Source: Daucus carota subsp. sativus
Lineage: Eukaryota; Streptophyta; Magnoliopsida; Apiales; Apiaceae
Assembly (NCBI RefSeq): GCF_001625215.2
Contig: NC_030383.2
Coordinates: forward strand, 61,060,949-61,124,948
Direction of reading: 5' to 3'
Length of the DNA stretch: 64,000 nt
Within the stretch, counting starts at the first letter, position 1; every line of letters begins with the position of its first letter. The notes beneath the pieces are model-generated. The model did no database searches and was not told where the DNA came from. It worked only from the letters and a program-made list of their open reading frames with translations. The position numbers were made by a program, and so were the translations under genes. Shown in pieces: positions 48,953-60,809 of this stretch.

Positions 48953-51452
48953 ATGTCAAATATAACAGGTGAAGAAGGCAGCTTCTCTTCTGGCAACACT
49001 GGTGAAGAAGTTCAGCAGCTTCATCACGGAAAACAGCAGCAGCAGCAGTTCCATGGCAGCCTTCCTTCTGATTCCTCACCTTCTCTTCCAGCTGCTAAGA
49101 AGAAAAGAAATCTTCCAGGAACTCCAGGTACATACATTATTCTCGAGTTTAATTATACTGTTCAATCGCTTGTCAAGGACCAGACCCCGACCCTGTACAT
49201 ATTATATGCATGGTACTACATCAGTTTTTTTTAAAATTTATTTGATTGGTTTTAAACTCCATATTAAATTTTTTGATGCAATATATAATATCATTGATAA
49301 TATTGTAAAGGGTCAATTATTGGTTGGAAAGAACACAATAATTGTTCAAGACTGTGCACAAATTTTACTTTTCTGATCATCTGTTTTGGCTGTATTTTGT
49401 TGATCTCTAGTTCTTTTTATTCCATTAGTTAATCCTCTGAGGTTAGCGTTAATGATGTTATAATTATGTGTTTATATGTGCTTAAATTAGATCCGACGGC
49501 TGAAGTTGTTGCTCTGTCTCCTACTACACTAATGGCAACCAACAGATTTGTCTGTGAAATTTGTAACAAGGGTTTCCAGAGAGATCAGAACTTGCAGTTG
49601 CACCGCAGAGGTCACAATCTTCCCTGGAAGCTGAGGCAGAGAACGAGCACCGAGGTGAGGAAACGAGTTTATATATGCCCGGAGCCAAGCTGTGTCCACC
49701 ATAATCCTGCAAGAGCATTAGGTGACCTTACTGGAATCAAGAAACATTATAGTCGAAAACACGGAGAAAAGAAATGGAAATGTGACAAATGTTCGAAGAA
49801 ATATGCTGTGCAATCAGACTGGAAGGCTCATCAAAAGACTTGTGGCACCAGGGAGTATAAATGTGACTGTGGCACTATTTTCTCCAGGTATGAATATGAT
49901 ACAATTTTTTCTATTATTGCATGGCGTTTATGAATCGGGTATGATTATAGATTAGATTGTGGATCGGGTTGTTGAGAAACAGTCCATCTAAAATCTTAAG
50001 ATATCAAAGGAAGGTCTCTAATGGATCTCTCTCCACCAGACCAGAGCTCTGATACCATGTTGAGAATCCGTTCATCTAAAATTTTAAGGTGTTAGAAGAA
50101 AGGATTAAATGGATCTTATGATATATTATTAGAACCTGTAAGGGTAATTATAAGATTTTCAAATATAGAATGATATGGTGGTGGAACATGACCATGACCG
50201 ACAAATTGATATACTTTTTGATTAATTTCCTCTATCACGTCAACACGGGTTGCATATACTAACAAAGACAAAAGAAAAAGAGAGATGTGATTTTATAGTC
50301 TAATGGCACCAGCAACAATCACTTACTCTTAGGTCAAAGAGTGCATGTCTCACTGTCTGTATCTGTTAATCATAGTTAATTGGTAGCTTAACATGGTATC
50401 GGATTTAAAAAGTGTTGAAAGTGTTGGGTGGTTTGTGCAGGAGAGATAGCTTTATAACTCACAGAGCATTCTGTGATGCACTGGCTGAAGAGAACAGCAA
50501 AGTGAACCAAGGACTAATGAATAGTATGGGGTCAAATTTACAAGCTCAGATGCCTCATGAGCTCCTCTCATCAATGCCTAATAGCACTTCCATGGCAATG
50601 ACTGAATTCAACAACAATTATGACAACAAAAGCCCAATGAAGTCACTCCCCTCGGACCTCGTGGCGTTTAAGCCCATGAACATGGCTGGTGGTATGTTCT
50701 CCACCAGCTCAGGAACACTTTTTGGTGGTCAGAGAAACAATGCACCTTCCTCTTCATCTGGGCTTCAGCTCAGCTCAAATAGTCCTGCTAGCTTCAATGG
50801 ACAGGGCCAGGTTTCCGGGACAGCCCACATGTCTGCAACAGCATTGTTGCAGAAGGCGGCCCAAATGGGGGCAACTGCAAGTAATAGCATAAACTCTCCT
50901 ATGATGCAGAAGAGTTTTGTTAGTAGCATGGCAGGTCCAATGATGCAAAGCCCTGGTAATAATTCTTATGAGAATTTTCAGACACAGCCTGATCAGACAA
51001 CTATGGTTGGAATCACTCCTGGAGGAGCATATGGAAATGCACAAATGTTGCAAAAGGGCCCACAAGAAGTGGCCCAGATGTTCGGGTCCGGGCCCGCTAA
51101 TTCGCCGACAATGAGTGACATGGGAATGTTTAGTGACATGCTTATGGGCAATGACCAACAAAATCATGCAGGATTCATTAAAAACACGGGCAATCAAGAC
51201 AATGACGGGACAATGGGCTGGAACACGACAGGCCCGTCAAGATTCGGAGGACTAGGCGGGCCTGCCGGAGTAGCACCACCGGGAGGTGGCAGCGGCGGCA
51301 ATGACATGTTGACGGTAGATTTCTTGGGGATTGGAGGAGGGTCAAGGCCACCAAATGTGCATGAGCAACAACAAAGAATGCAAATGGCAAATCCTTTTCA
51401 ACAACTATCACATGCAGAATCAGACATGGAAAAGCCCATTTGGGATGTTTAA
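48953..51452 (+). CDS. INDETERMINATE-domain C2H2 zinc finger transcription factor (IDD4/IDD5-like)
   Basis: Three exons, 48953-49127, 49491-49887 and 50441-51452, GT-AG introns, 527 residues. A KKKRNLPG nuclear signal precedes the ID domain. The fingers are ZF1 FVCEICNKGFQRDQNLQLH (about 78-97), then YICPEPSCVHHNPARALGDL with its paired histidines, WKCDKCSKKYAVQSDW, and YKCDCGTIFSRRDSFITHR, which spans the exon 2/3 junction. The C-terminal half is Met/Asn/Ser/Gly-rich with the family motifs MSATALLQKAAQMGA and LTVDFLGIGG. IDD proteins bind DNA and interact with GRAS proteins such as SHR, SCR and DELLAs (family knowledge). Subgroup placement (RAVEN/IMPERIAL EAGLE side) rests on the C-terminal motifs. 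Intron 2 holds a TRIM-like fossil. The start is the first ATG in frame with the exon. Confidence 0.94.
49975..50165 (-). mobile_element. TRIM-like LTR element fossil in IDD intron 2
   Basis: On the minus strand an LTR-like end (TTTTAGATGAACGGATTCTC then AACA) is followed at once by the primer-binding motif TGGTATCAGAGC, complementary to initiator tRNA-Met. About 65 bp on, a second copy of the same end follows (TTTTAGATGGACTGTTTCTC then AACA). Short direct repeats around a primer-binding site with almost no interior fit a TRIM. It is a partial, broken copy. Confidence 0.6.
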
Positions 51453-52225
51453 GGATAACCCATCCATTTCATTTTGGGCTTACTTCAGCCCAAACTTGAT
51501 TTTTACCACAGGGCTTAAATTGAGTGGGCCGAATGAGCTTTTGAAATAGAGCCATGCTCTTGAGCTAGTTGTTATTAGTTCTAATCTTGAATAACAGAAG
51601 CCTGTTTAGGCTAATTAGGGCAATAACAAAGGTGACGCCTTGTTTATTAAAACTGCATTGCCCGATAGCATTACCTAATTTAAAACTTATGTATTGCTCT
51701 CTCTTTCTTTTTTCTAAGCTATTGCTCTTTTTTGTCCCTATGCATTATATTACCCTTGCAATGAAATCCCGTCAGGTACCGATTAAATTAAACACCGTCC
51801 TTTTTTTAATTGTTCCGCAAAATCAAAAAATAATAAGTTTATCGATCACATTCCGATTAAGTTTCAAAATTATTTTATTCATTTATTAGTTACATTGTGA
51901 TTTAATTAAAGATATTTTATTTATCAAAAAATATTTGACAAATCTTGAATCCACAGGTCAATCAATTAGTTCGGCCTCTTAATTTTTGCAATCATATTTA
52001 CTGATTAATTTAATTGTTTTTTCAAAAACCTGAATTATATTTGAAATTCTGAATTTAAACAAATAACTTGTTTGAAAATATATATTTGAATTTTATTTCA
52101 AATCTAAAGCATTCAAATATATTTTTTTAGGAGGATTCCAAATCCAAATAAAATGCACGTTTCATCGAACTTGCACCAAGGTGATAATTAAATTCCCTCC
52201 AAACCCATCTTCATATCTCTAATCA
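51453..52225. other. IDD 3' flank
   Basis: The IDD 3' UTR and AT-rich spacer; nothing else recognised. Confidence 0.5.
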
Positions 52226-52344
52226 TGGGCCTGCTGGCCCAGTACCTAAAACAAAGCCCATGGGCATTTCAGTAATTCAGTCAACAAATCTTATACAAAC
52301 CCTAAAACGATATCCAGGGCAATCCCTCTGTGCGTATATATAAA
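52226..52344 (+). promoter_or_regulatory. Site II / telo-box / TATA promoter of the snoRNA gene
   Basis: TGGGCC at 52226-52231, GGCCCA at 52236-52241, AGCCCA at 52255-52260, a perfect telo-box AAACCCTAA at 52297-52305 and TATATATAAA at 52335-52344 lie in order over 120 bp. This set is known from plant snoRNA and ribosomal-protein gene promoters. Nothing coding follows it, only the C/D-box sequence below. Confidence 0.75.
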
Positions 52345-52427
52345 CACACACATCGCCCTTTAAGCAATCAACAATTTTCTCTGTGTTTTCAAATATTGTT
52401 AAGTTTTCGATTTTAATTAATTTCTAC

Positions 52428-52526
52428 GAGGCTGTGATGATGAAAAACCTACCTATTTTCTGAGGGGATTTCATTCTCCCCATTCTCTGATTGAGAAATC
52501 TTTACCAATGGATCCTTCTGAGCCTC
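52428..52526 (+). ncRNA. C/D box snoRNA candidate
   Basis: A 99-nt unit: terminal stem GAGGC (52428-52432), C box GTGATGA (52434-52440), D' box CTGA (52460-52463), C'-like TGATTGA (52488-52494), D box CTGA (52518-52521) and the matching stem GCCTC (52522-52526). The order, spacing and 5-bp stem are those of a standard box C/D RNA, which would guide 2'-O-methylation through the sequence just upstream of D or D'. Candidate guides are CCTACCTATTTT (before D') and TACCAATGGATCCTT (before D); I could not assign an rRNA target from memory. The start lies about 85 bp after the TATA box, so it would be cut from a short Pol II precursor. Confidence 0.68.
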
Positions 52527-54479
52527 TTCTCTTTTTCGCACTTGTAATTTTTTTTTTTGTTTTGTGATTTTTATGCCGATTCGCATGAGAATTGGCTGAT
52601 TACGAGGAACGGATATTTTGCGAAACTAACTTTTAGATTAGATTGTGAAAAGTTCGTTTCTCGTGTCGGACAGTTCTACGGTGAATTATTATTCTTGATA
52701 GTATGAAAGAAGCTGTTGGGGTGAGGATTGATTATACGGAATATACATGTCGATTTAAAAAACAGACTACAATTATCTGACCAATGGCTTCTTTTCTTTT
52801 GTTCTTTTTCAATGTGTTTGCATGAATCTGGTTTTGCTGTATTGTTTTTTAGCATTGGTGTTTTGTTAAAATATTTTCCTGGGATTTTAATTTATGTTTT
52901 TTTTTTTTTTTTTGTGATTTAAGCGTTGAGAAATGATTACTTATGATTATTAGAAGTTTACAAAATTCTGATGATGTATTTAATTTTCGTTATACTATTG
53001 GATGTTTTTAGGGTCAGAGATGTATTCAAGCACTTCAAGTTGATCGAGTTGGTTTTGTGCCACATTCAGTACAGTTTACATCACAACGAAATAGTTTGGT
53101 TTTTGGAATTAGATATATGAGAAACTCTTTGGAAGAAATTGAATAAAACAGGTGTAAGTATTGAAAACAAATTGCAGAGCAAACTTATTTTAATATTTAA
53201 AATGAACTAGATGTATAAAATTTAAGGGGTAGTTGATTCAGGGTTAATGAGCTGATTAATTGAAATTGAAATCGTAAATATATATGTCGTAAATATATAT
53301 GTTTTGTTTGGATTAGTATATTTTTTTTTACTAATGCGGCTTATATTACCTTACAATTTGAGTATCTGTTATAAGATATTCTCGAGATGAGTTAGAGTCG
53401 AACTCAGGAACCGGTCATAGAAGATTATAGAATGAGAATTTTATTCCATTTTATGGTTAATCATTCCTTTTCTGGGATTCATTTTCATACTCTTTATTTT
53501 TATAATTCTTGTTCCCATTTCCATCGGTTACCCATCATTTTAATACTTATTTTTTATTGTGTTCATGTATATAATTCAGAAAAACTGTTAAAAGAAAATG
53601 CATTGTGTGCGTGGCGAACATAGTTACTTTTTTTTAAAGTGTGTAAAAGGACAAAATGTGATATTAAAAAATTAATTTAAATCAATCTTGTTTTATTAAT
53701 CTGAATTATATGCCTATAAAATTGATATAATGTTTGTAATATATGATAAAAATGAAATTGGAGTTTAATTAATAAATTATGAAGCTTTTTTGTCAGTTTT
53801 TAAAAGTACACAATGTGAAAAAAAATGAAATTGGAGAGTATTTGTTAGTTCTTTAGAGCTAGACAAAGTGAAAAAAATAAAATTGGAGTTTATATAGTAA
53901 AATTTAGAGTTTATTTATCATTTTTATATGACCATGTTGTTTTAATTGTCACCTGAAGCAAACAAAAACAATATTTATGTCAGAAAATGGATTATCAGAG
54001 TAGAAGTGTCAAGCATCAACTGTGCAATCAAAGTTTAACTTTGTTTAGATATGCTTGATGCCCTTCTAAAATCATACATACCAGCACAAGTTTTGGCTTG
54101 ATTTTTAATTAAAAGAATCACTTCATAATTACAAAATACAGCAAAAGGTATAAATTTCAAATTGTGAAAAATAGGAACAATGTAAATCCAATTGCAATAG
54201 TCAGCCTTGGGGATTACAAATTGCTTCAGATGATATGATAGTTCCAACTCCAATTGCAAAAATACAAAAAATTACTTGCTTCTGGTGCTTGCTTGAGAAT
54301 CCTCGACAGTAAAGGACTAAAGGGGTCAAGTAATTGCTGAAATTCTATATAATTTGGTCCCATATAGCACAATACAATTTTAAGTGCTCCTATTTGTCAA
54401 AAAAAAAAAAAAAAGCTGATTGCTATGTATAAACCTATTGGCTATTCGTACTAAAACCATGTTGTTCCTCCTGATTATA
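52527..54479. other. Intergenic region between snoRNA and MTP genes
   Basis: AT-rich with several T-runs. An AAAGAAGC/GCTTCTTT inverted repeat at about 52707-52797 is noted, but no second snoRNA could be supported. No open frame shows a known pattern. Confidence 0.45.
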
Positions 54480-57400
54480 TCATACATTGCGGCTCTCGAT
54501 TATAGCACTACCAAGCTGTAGCTGGAAGCAGACCTGTACAGCATCCGACACTGCCGGCTTAATGTGCCCCTGTGCATCTTTTGCCAATTTTATCGCATCT
54601 CTGACGATAAATATTGAAAGATGAGGCAAACAAAATAGATTGGAGCAGAAGAAAGTTGATAATTTGAGTTCTACCTAATTAATACATCTGGGGGCATAGA
54701 TACTTCCACTTGAAGTAAAGTCTTGCCTTGCAGAATGTGAGACGTTATGCGCTCAACAACCATTTGCTGGAGAGGGAAAACCAGAAACTTTTCAACAAAG
54801 ATTCAGGGATATATTTTGCTAGAGTGAAAAAACAATAACCTTACAAAGTTTAATATGATTACATGGTAGTTGGGACAATGCAAGTACTTTACATTGCATA
54901 ATAGAGGAAAATAGGAGGCTAGGCTACTGGGGAGAGGAAAGGGATTGACCATCTATACTCTTTCCTATTACCAGGACAATCAAATCTCCATCAGGACTTA
55001 ACGGTGACATAATTGCCAAATTGCACAGAACTATAATACTTTCTAGTTTTTAAGGAAAAATAGTTTGTTGAAGGTTGAAGCAGGGTTTTAAAACGGTCAA
55101 CACTCCAAACATATTAATCACATTTACTGTAAAAATTAAAAGCGAGAATTTAAAGTGATCACCTTTTAAGATGCAATGAGAAGAGTATTAATCGTTTAAG
55201 GCTCCCTTCCACTAAATAAACTAATTGGAATGGAAAAGTGCGTCATTTACCAAAGAAAACTAGATGCAGGCAAAAGGGTCTCAAGGCGCCACCTTGACAA
55301 AATTTATATAGAAAAATTAACAAAAATCAAACTGAGGTACCATTACTTATATTCTCCTGTTCCATGTGAAATAACTAGGTTTGTTTTCAGATATAAATCA
55401 TGCATTCTGAAAAGCATATAGCATCAATAATTCACACATTATATTAGACTGAACTATTTATGGTGAACAGTGGGAACATATTATCAAAAAAGTCTAACTT
55501 GCCTTAACAAATTTTAGTACATACAAAACAATTTATGAGGAAGTTTAGAGATAATAGAAAGATGTACCTCTGCATATTTTGCTGCTAACAATCCATAGAT
55601 GATGTCTTCAATATCTTTATCATTGGAAGATACATTACTCTTTGAATGATAGGCTCCCTTCATATCACTTTGCTGGTCTTTTACATCGAGTGTAATGTTT
55701 GAAAGCCAAGGCTCTAGATAAATATCCAAAAGATAAAAGATATGCTGACCAGAGTAATAATATCGAGTACACAACTGAAGTAATTCTACATATATAGACC
55801 TCCTCCTTCAACACAACGGAAACTAAATGCTTCACTTAGGTTAGTTCAACTGCAGAAATTATTTCTCAAGTTGCCCAGAATGGCCTGTTTGGAAACATGG
55901 ATTTCATTTGAAACTACGTATTTAATCAAATGACATGTTTGGATAAACAAAAGAATTGCGATGTGATTGCGTTTGAAAATCAAGAGACTCATACTAGTAT
56001 AAAGTTAAGAATTTATATGACAACTCAAATCATGTCATTTAAAATCCATCATTTGAAATAAGTTGCATGTTCCCAAAAACAATCTTACATTAAATGGATA
56101 TAAAAAAAAATTGTAGTTTCCATAAGAATTTAAATTGGTGAAAGTTATATACCGGTTTATAGAGAATTAATATGAATTAACTGCCCGCAAAGTTCCCCCA
56201 TTTAGAAAACAGATCAACTTCATAGTCGAAAGTGAAAGTAATTTTTTTTAAAAAAAATATTCCTATTTAATTGCAGTAGCAAATCATGTCAGAGTTCAGT
56301 GTGTAGAACTCTTAGAATAAGAAAAGAACCAATCAGAAAACAATAAAAGTAAACATACCCGATGAAGAACTTGTATTCGCGGAATTCCTAAAAAGGAAAA
56401 AAAAATGCAATTGTAAAAAATGCCCTGATGTTGGACAAGGGATAAGCCATACCTATGTGAATGAAAACTTCAGCAACTTCAGGATGAGACTCTAGAATCG
56501 CACGGCGAACATTTTCCTCAATCTCATGTGCAGCACTAACGCTCGAGAATGGATCAACCTACAAGGTAAGAGCAACCGCTGTATGATTGAAAAACGATAC
56601 CACATATATGCATAAAATCAAATGTGATGTTTGGTTACATCAAGAATGAATTATATTACATCAGAACAACCTCAATATTTACATCAAGATGCAGTGATGA
56701 ACCAGCTCTTCTTCCCCTTAAATGATTGCATCCCTGTTCATATAAGACCATATAGCAAACAGTAAATCATAAATAGTTAAATCCTGTAAACTCAAATCGA
56801 CTCGTAAATTACCAAGTCCTACAGTGGAAACCTCATTCACAGTGCAGGAGAATATGGCATGTAAATTTCAGTTATGTTGCAACAGAGTAGTAATATGATG
56901 CAAATGATCATAATAATTTGTGAAACGTGCAAGAAAAACTGAAAAAGAAACGACTTCTTTCCTAGTTAAGAGGGGTTAAAATGACTCGCCTTTACTTCCT
57001 CAACTTGTTTAATTGTTTGCCTATAAGGATCCAAAAGTTGCGCTGGGACTGCAGCATCCACCAGTTCCAATACACTAAAATCCAGATTCAGATAGAGACA
57101 GGTCAATTACTTCTATTCTGATCAAACTTAATAACCATTCTTTTTCAAGACAGTAGGAGTCATATCAAACAGCTAAAATAAACGGCCAAGAAGAACTACT
57201 CAAAGGACATAACTGGTGTGGCTACACAAATGTGCCAATACGAACTACGTTTATTTTTGAAGTGACTGTAAAATGTTAATCAAATAGAAATGACCTTATA
57301 ACGTAAAAATGATAAATTCAGAGGAATCTAATGTACTCATTAGGCTATCAAGATATATCAAACTTGAAGACTCACGTTTAATTAAAAAGTATTGGTCTAC

Positions 57401-60400
57401 CATTCTAAAAAATGGATAGGAAGAGAAGAGAAAAGATAAAGAGTAACACAGACAACCAATACCTCGCATAACCAGTTTCCAGTCCAGCTTTTAGGATCAT
57501 GCCTGAGACAACAAGTCCAGCAAGAGGATCCAGGAACTTCACCCCAATAATTGATCCTCCTGATGCAAGTGAATAAGCCTTTATCAGACAGGACCCAATT
57601 TTTAACCACAATAGGTGGCTTACTGAAGGGGAAAGGCTAGAGGAGCGAAAATGCTATATGTAATATAAATTTTACATGGGTTACAGTGTTACACCACCAA
57701 CCCTAAATATAAAAGGAGAAATCAAACAGTAAATACACTAGCAGATAATGGGAAGTTCTCGTCCAAGTATTTAAATAATAGTCGGATCAACTGCTGTCAT
57801 TTCCCATGTTTAATTCTATCTATATACACAATTCTTCACAGTTAAATCTACCGCGATACACTCAATACACCCAAACTATCTTGATGCGTATTTCCTTATC
57901 TTCTAAATTGTTTATATTTTCCAATTTTTTACAGCTGCACTCATTTTGTTACTATGATTTAAACCGTGAAAGATACACATTACTATATGGATATTAGTGT
58001 AAGATTTGGTAACATATAGTACATTTAAGAACTCTTATCAATAATGCAAACAGATGTTGGTCAGATCTATCAACGTATCATAACACTCAAACTGTCACTA
58101 ATGCTGTGCTTGTCTCATATAAAAAATAGAACACATATTCTATAGATTATCTGGCAACATACAAGGATGAAGGTCATTACCAACCCCAATGAGAGCAACT
58201 ATGGATGATACAGCATCTGCACGATGATGCCAAGCATTTGCTTTCATCAACCCACTACCTGACTTTTCCCCTGCTCTCTTCGTTATCCAGTATAGCCTAG
58301 AGTCAAAGGAAACAATATACTTGTGAATTAAATACAAGCTGGAAATAAGAGGATGAGAGACCACATATAAATTACATGACCTTTAACAAGATGGAAGATA
58401 GAGGATAAGGACAACTATTGTCACACCAAAACTTACAAATACGACAATCAAAATAATAAAATCAAAGGTTTGTTTGACCGATACCCTTCTTTAACTGAAA
58501 TTGATACTATCATTGTACTTAAGGCTAACACAGGGTGACTCATGTCAATTCCATGATGATGTCCACCAGAACTATGGCTCTGCATGTGTGGATAAGCCGA
58601 CGGATCAATTATTTGTGGTGCTGCTACTAACAGTCCCTGCAGATTAAAGATAACAAAATATGATTAACTAGACTAAAAAAAAAAAAGATAAGCAAAGAGG
58701 AGTAAATTTCCATTTTTTTTATTTTTCTAACATGTATTTTAGAGGGAAGGGAAAATTTCAGGGCAAAAAAGATCTATACCGCTAAAATATCAACTGCATG
58801 CCATGCAATAGCTCCACCAGTTGCCAAGAGCACACTAGAAATTCCAAGTGCTCCTAATGATTCGAATTTTCCATGGCCTGTAAGATAATAAGCAAAAGAA
58901 AATATAAGAGCAATCACACTACAATGAGCAAGCTATTACAACATATATTGAACTTTAGAGAAGTTCCCATAGGAAAGCAAATCATTATAAAATATGACCT
59001 AAAAGGCAGCTGGTATTAACATTACGAGTCAGACCCTAAACATGCTCACTTCTGTCGAGACCTAAAATCAACTGATTTACGTTTATCAAAAAAACAACAA
59101 AACATGTTCAAACATAAAACACATTAAGAGCACACCAAATTGTGTTAATGGATTAGTAGCTAAAAAGATTCATAGTTGGTAATACATACTTAAATATAAT
59201 CACGATCCAAACTCTTTAAATCATAAAGCGTGATTTACTTCAAGCATGCACTTCATTTACATTTGTGTGTGCACTCGCACACGAGTAAAAAAGAATAATT
59301 CCTATTAACATGAACAAAGAATATAACTACAGGAATGCCAAGAGTAGTAGAATGTAGGTACAGATCAAAAGCGACCATATGGGTGTTCTTTGTCCTTGGG
59401 AACCATTGCAGCTTTATATGACAGCAAAGCAACACCGCTAAGAACCTGCAAACAGAGAAGATAAACATTCACCAAAGGCGATCTTAGTGTAGCAGAAAAT
59501 ATAATATCAATATATAAGAGGCCCATTTTCATACACTAGATTGCATGATAAATATATTGCAATCTGATAAAACTATTAAATTGCTAGTAACAATGAGGAA
59601 GCATATACACTGAAGTTGAACACTATAAGGAAACAGTAAAAATTTAGAAACTCCATTGTGAATGAAATGAATCAATTTTGACTTTGTTAATTTGCGCTAT
59701 CAACATTTTCTCACTAAATATTACATGCATTATATTCCTTATTTAGCATCTAGTACCTACACCAGTATCCAATTTTGGATCCATACCCAAAAATCCTACT
59801 AATACTTTTTAAACTAAAATTTGGACACTTAAATCCACACTCGTGTCAGAACTCGTCTCTAGTTGCTGGATAAATTTATAAGGAAAAGGTAATAATTGCT
59901 GTCAGCATTTGAAAAACACATTTAACATCTTCCGTGTACTTGTGAAGTTCATCACTAAAAAACCGCAATCCCAATTAAACCTAGTTGACTTAACAGATTG
60001 TTTATCTGTATATGCTTTCCCAACGTTTTATATAATATCCACTGCAACAAAAATTCTTCTATAACATTATAAGAGCAAATGTCAGTAGACTTCCTCGCAA
60101 AAATTACATAACTAACAAATCTCTATGTAACCAAATTTATTCTGCTTATTACATTTATTTAAGTTAAAATACATTGTACTTAATATTAAAACCTATTCGT
60201 CGAGGTTCTGCTACCTAAAAAGACTTAATGAGATGGTGATTACCACATAAAAATAGCAGCATTGGAAATAATTGCAGTTCTTGCAGCTCAGCGGCTTAAA
60301 TAAACATAATGCCAAGGCTTAAATTACAAGTATTCAGTAATTTCATCGAGGTAAAAATACACAACACCGTCATTTCTCGAGATAATCATTTCAACGACTA

Positions 60401-60809
60401 CTGATGTCAACATTACATTATCAACTAAATTAATCATATTAAAACCGAGAAAACTAATTTATCGAGTTCCAAAAGAAGCAATTACCACATCAGACAGAGA
60501 ATGAGCTGCATCAGCGATAATCGCGGTACTCCCAGAGACATAACCGGTCAATGCTTTACCGGCAGCTAATCCGATATCAGCGGCGAGTCCGAGCCGGAAA
60601 ATCTTCTCGCCTTCCTCCGATCGGCGCCGGTGATCGTGGTGAGAGTGACCGCCGTGCCATCTCTTGGGAAGCGTGAAATTAGGGTTCGGAGAGGGAGAGA
60701 GTGAGTGATTGTGTAATGGAGGTTGAATTATAGAGATGAGATGATGTGTGTAATTGCTTGGGGGTGAATTGTAGGGCTTGAGATGTGTGAGTAGTCTTGT
60801 GAGTTTCAT
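54480..60809 (-). CDS. Cation diffusion facilitator, metal tolerance protein C4-like (MTPC4/MTP7)
   Basis: Twelve exons on the minus strand: 60809-60486, 59445-59376, 58877-58780, 58636-58485, 58296-58181, 57559-57463, 57074-56990, 56733-56671, 56558-56453, 55713-55568, 54766-54675 and 54600-54480. They give 489 residues. The head holds HGGHSHHDHRRR, then the membrane region begins with RLGLAADIGLAAGKALTGY. The metal site appears as DAAHSLSDV, and the second as NAWHHRADAVSS. Also seen are DKEHPYGHGKFESLGALGIS, FLDPLAGLVVSGM and the cytosolic ferredoxin-like domain (GRRAGSSLHLDVNIEVDPFS, HPEVAEVFIHI). CDF proteins export divalent metals such as Zn2+ or Mn2+ against protons (family knowledge); the N-terminus may be an organelle-targeting segment. 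All introns are GT-AG except 56734-56989, which appears to be GC-AG. Confidence 0.92.

Noticed and set aside
52704-52797. AAAGAAGC/GCTTCTTT inverted repeat with a CTGA as a second snoRNA
   Set aside because: No proper C box next to the stem and no H/ACA boxes at the right distance.
53390-53430. SINE-like GAGTCGAACTCAGG motif
   Set aside because: Only a single short motif, with no boundaries or second box.
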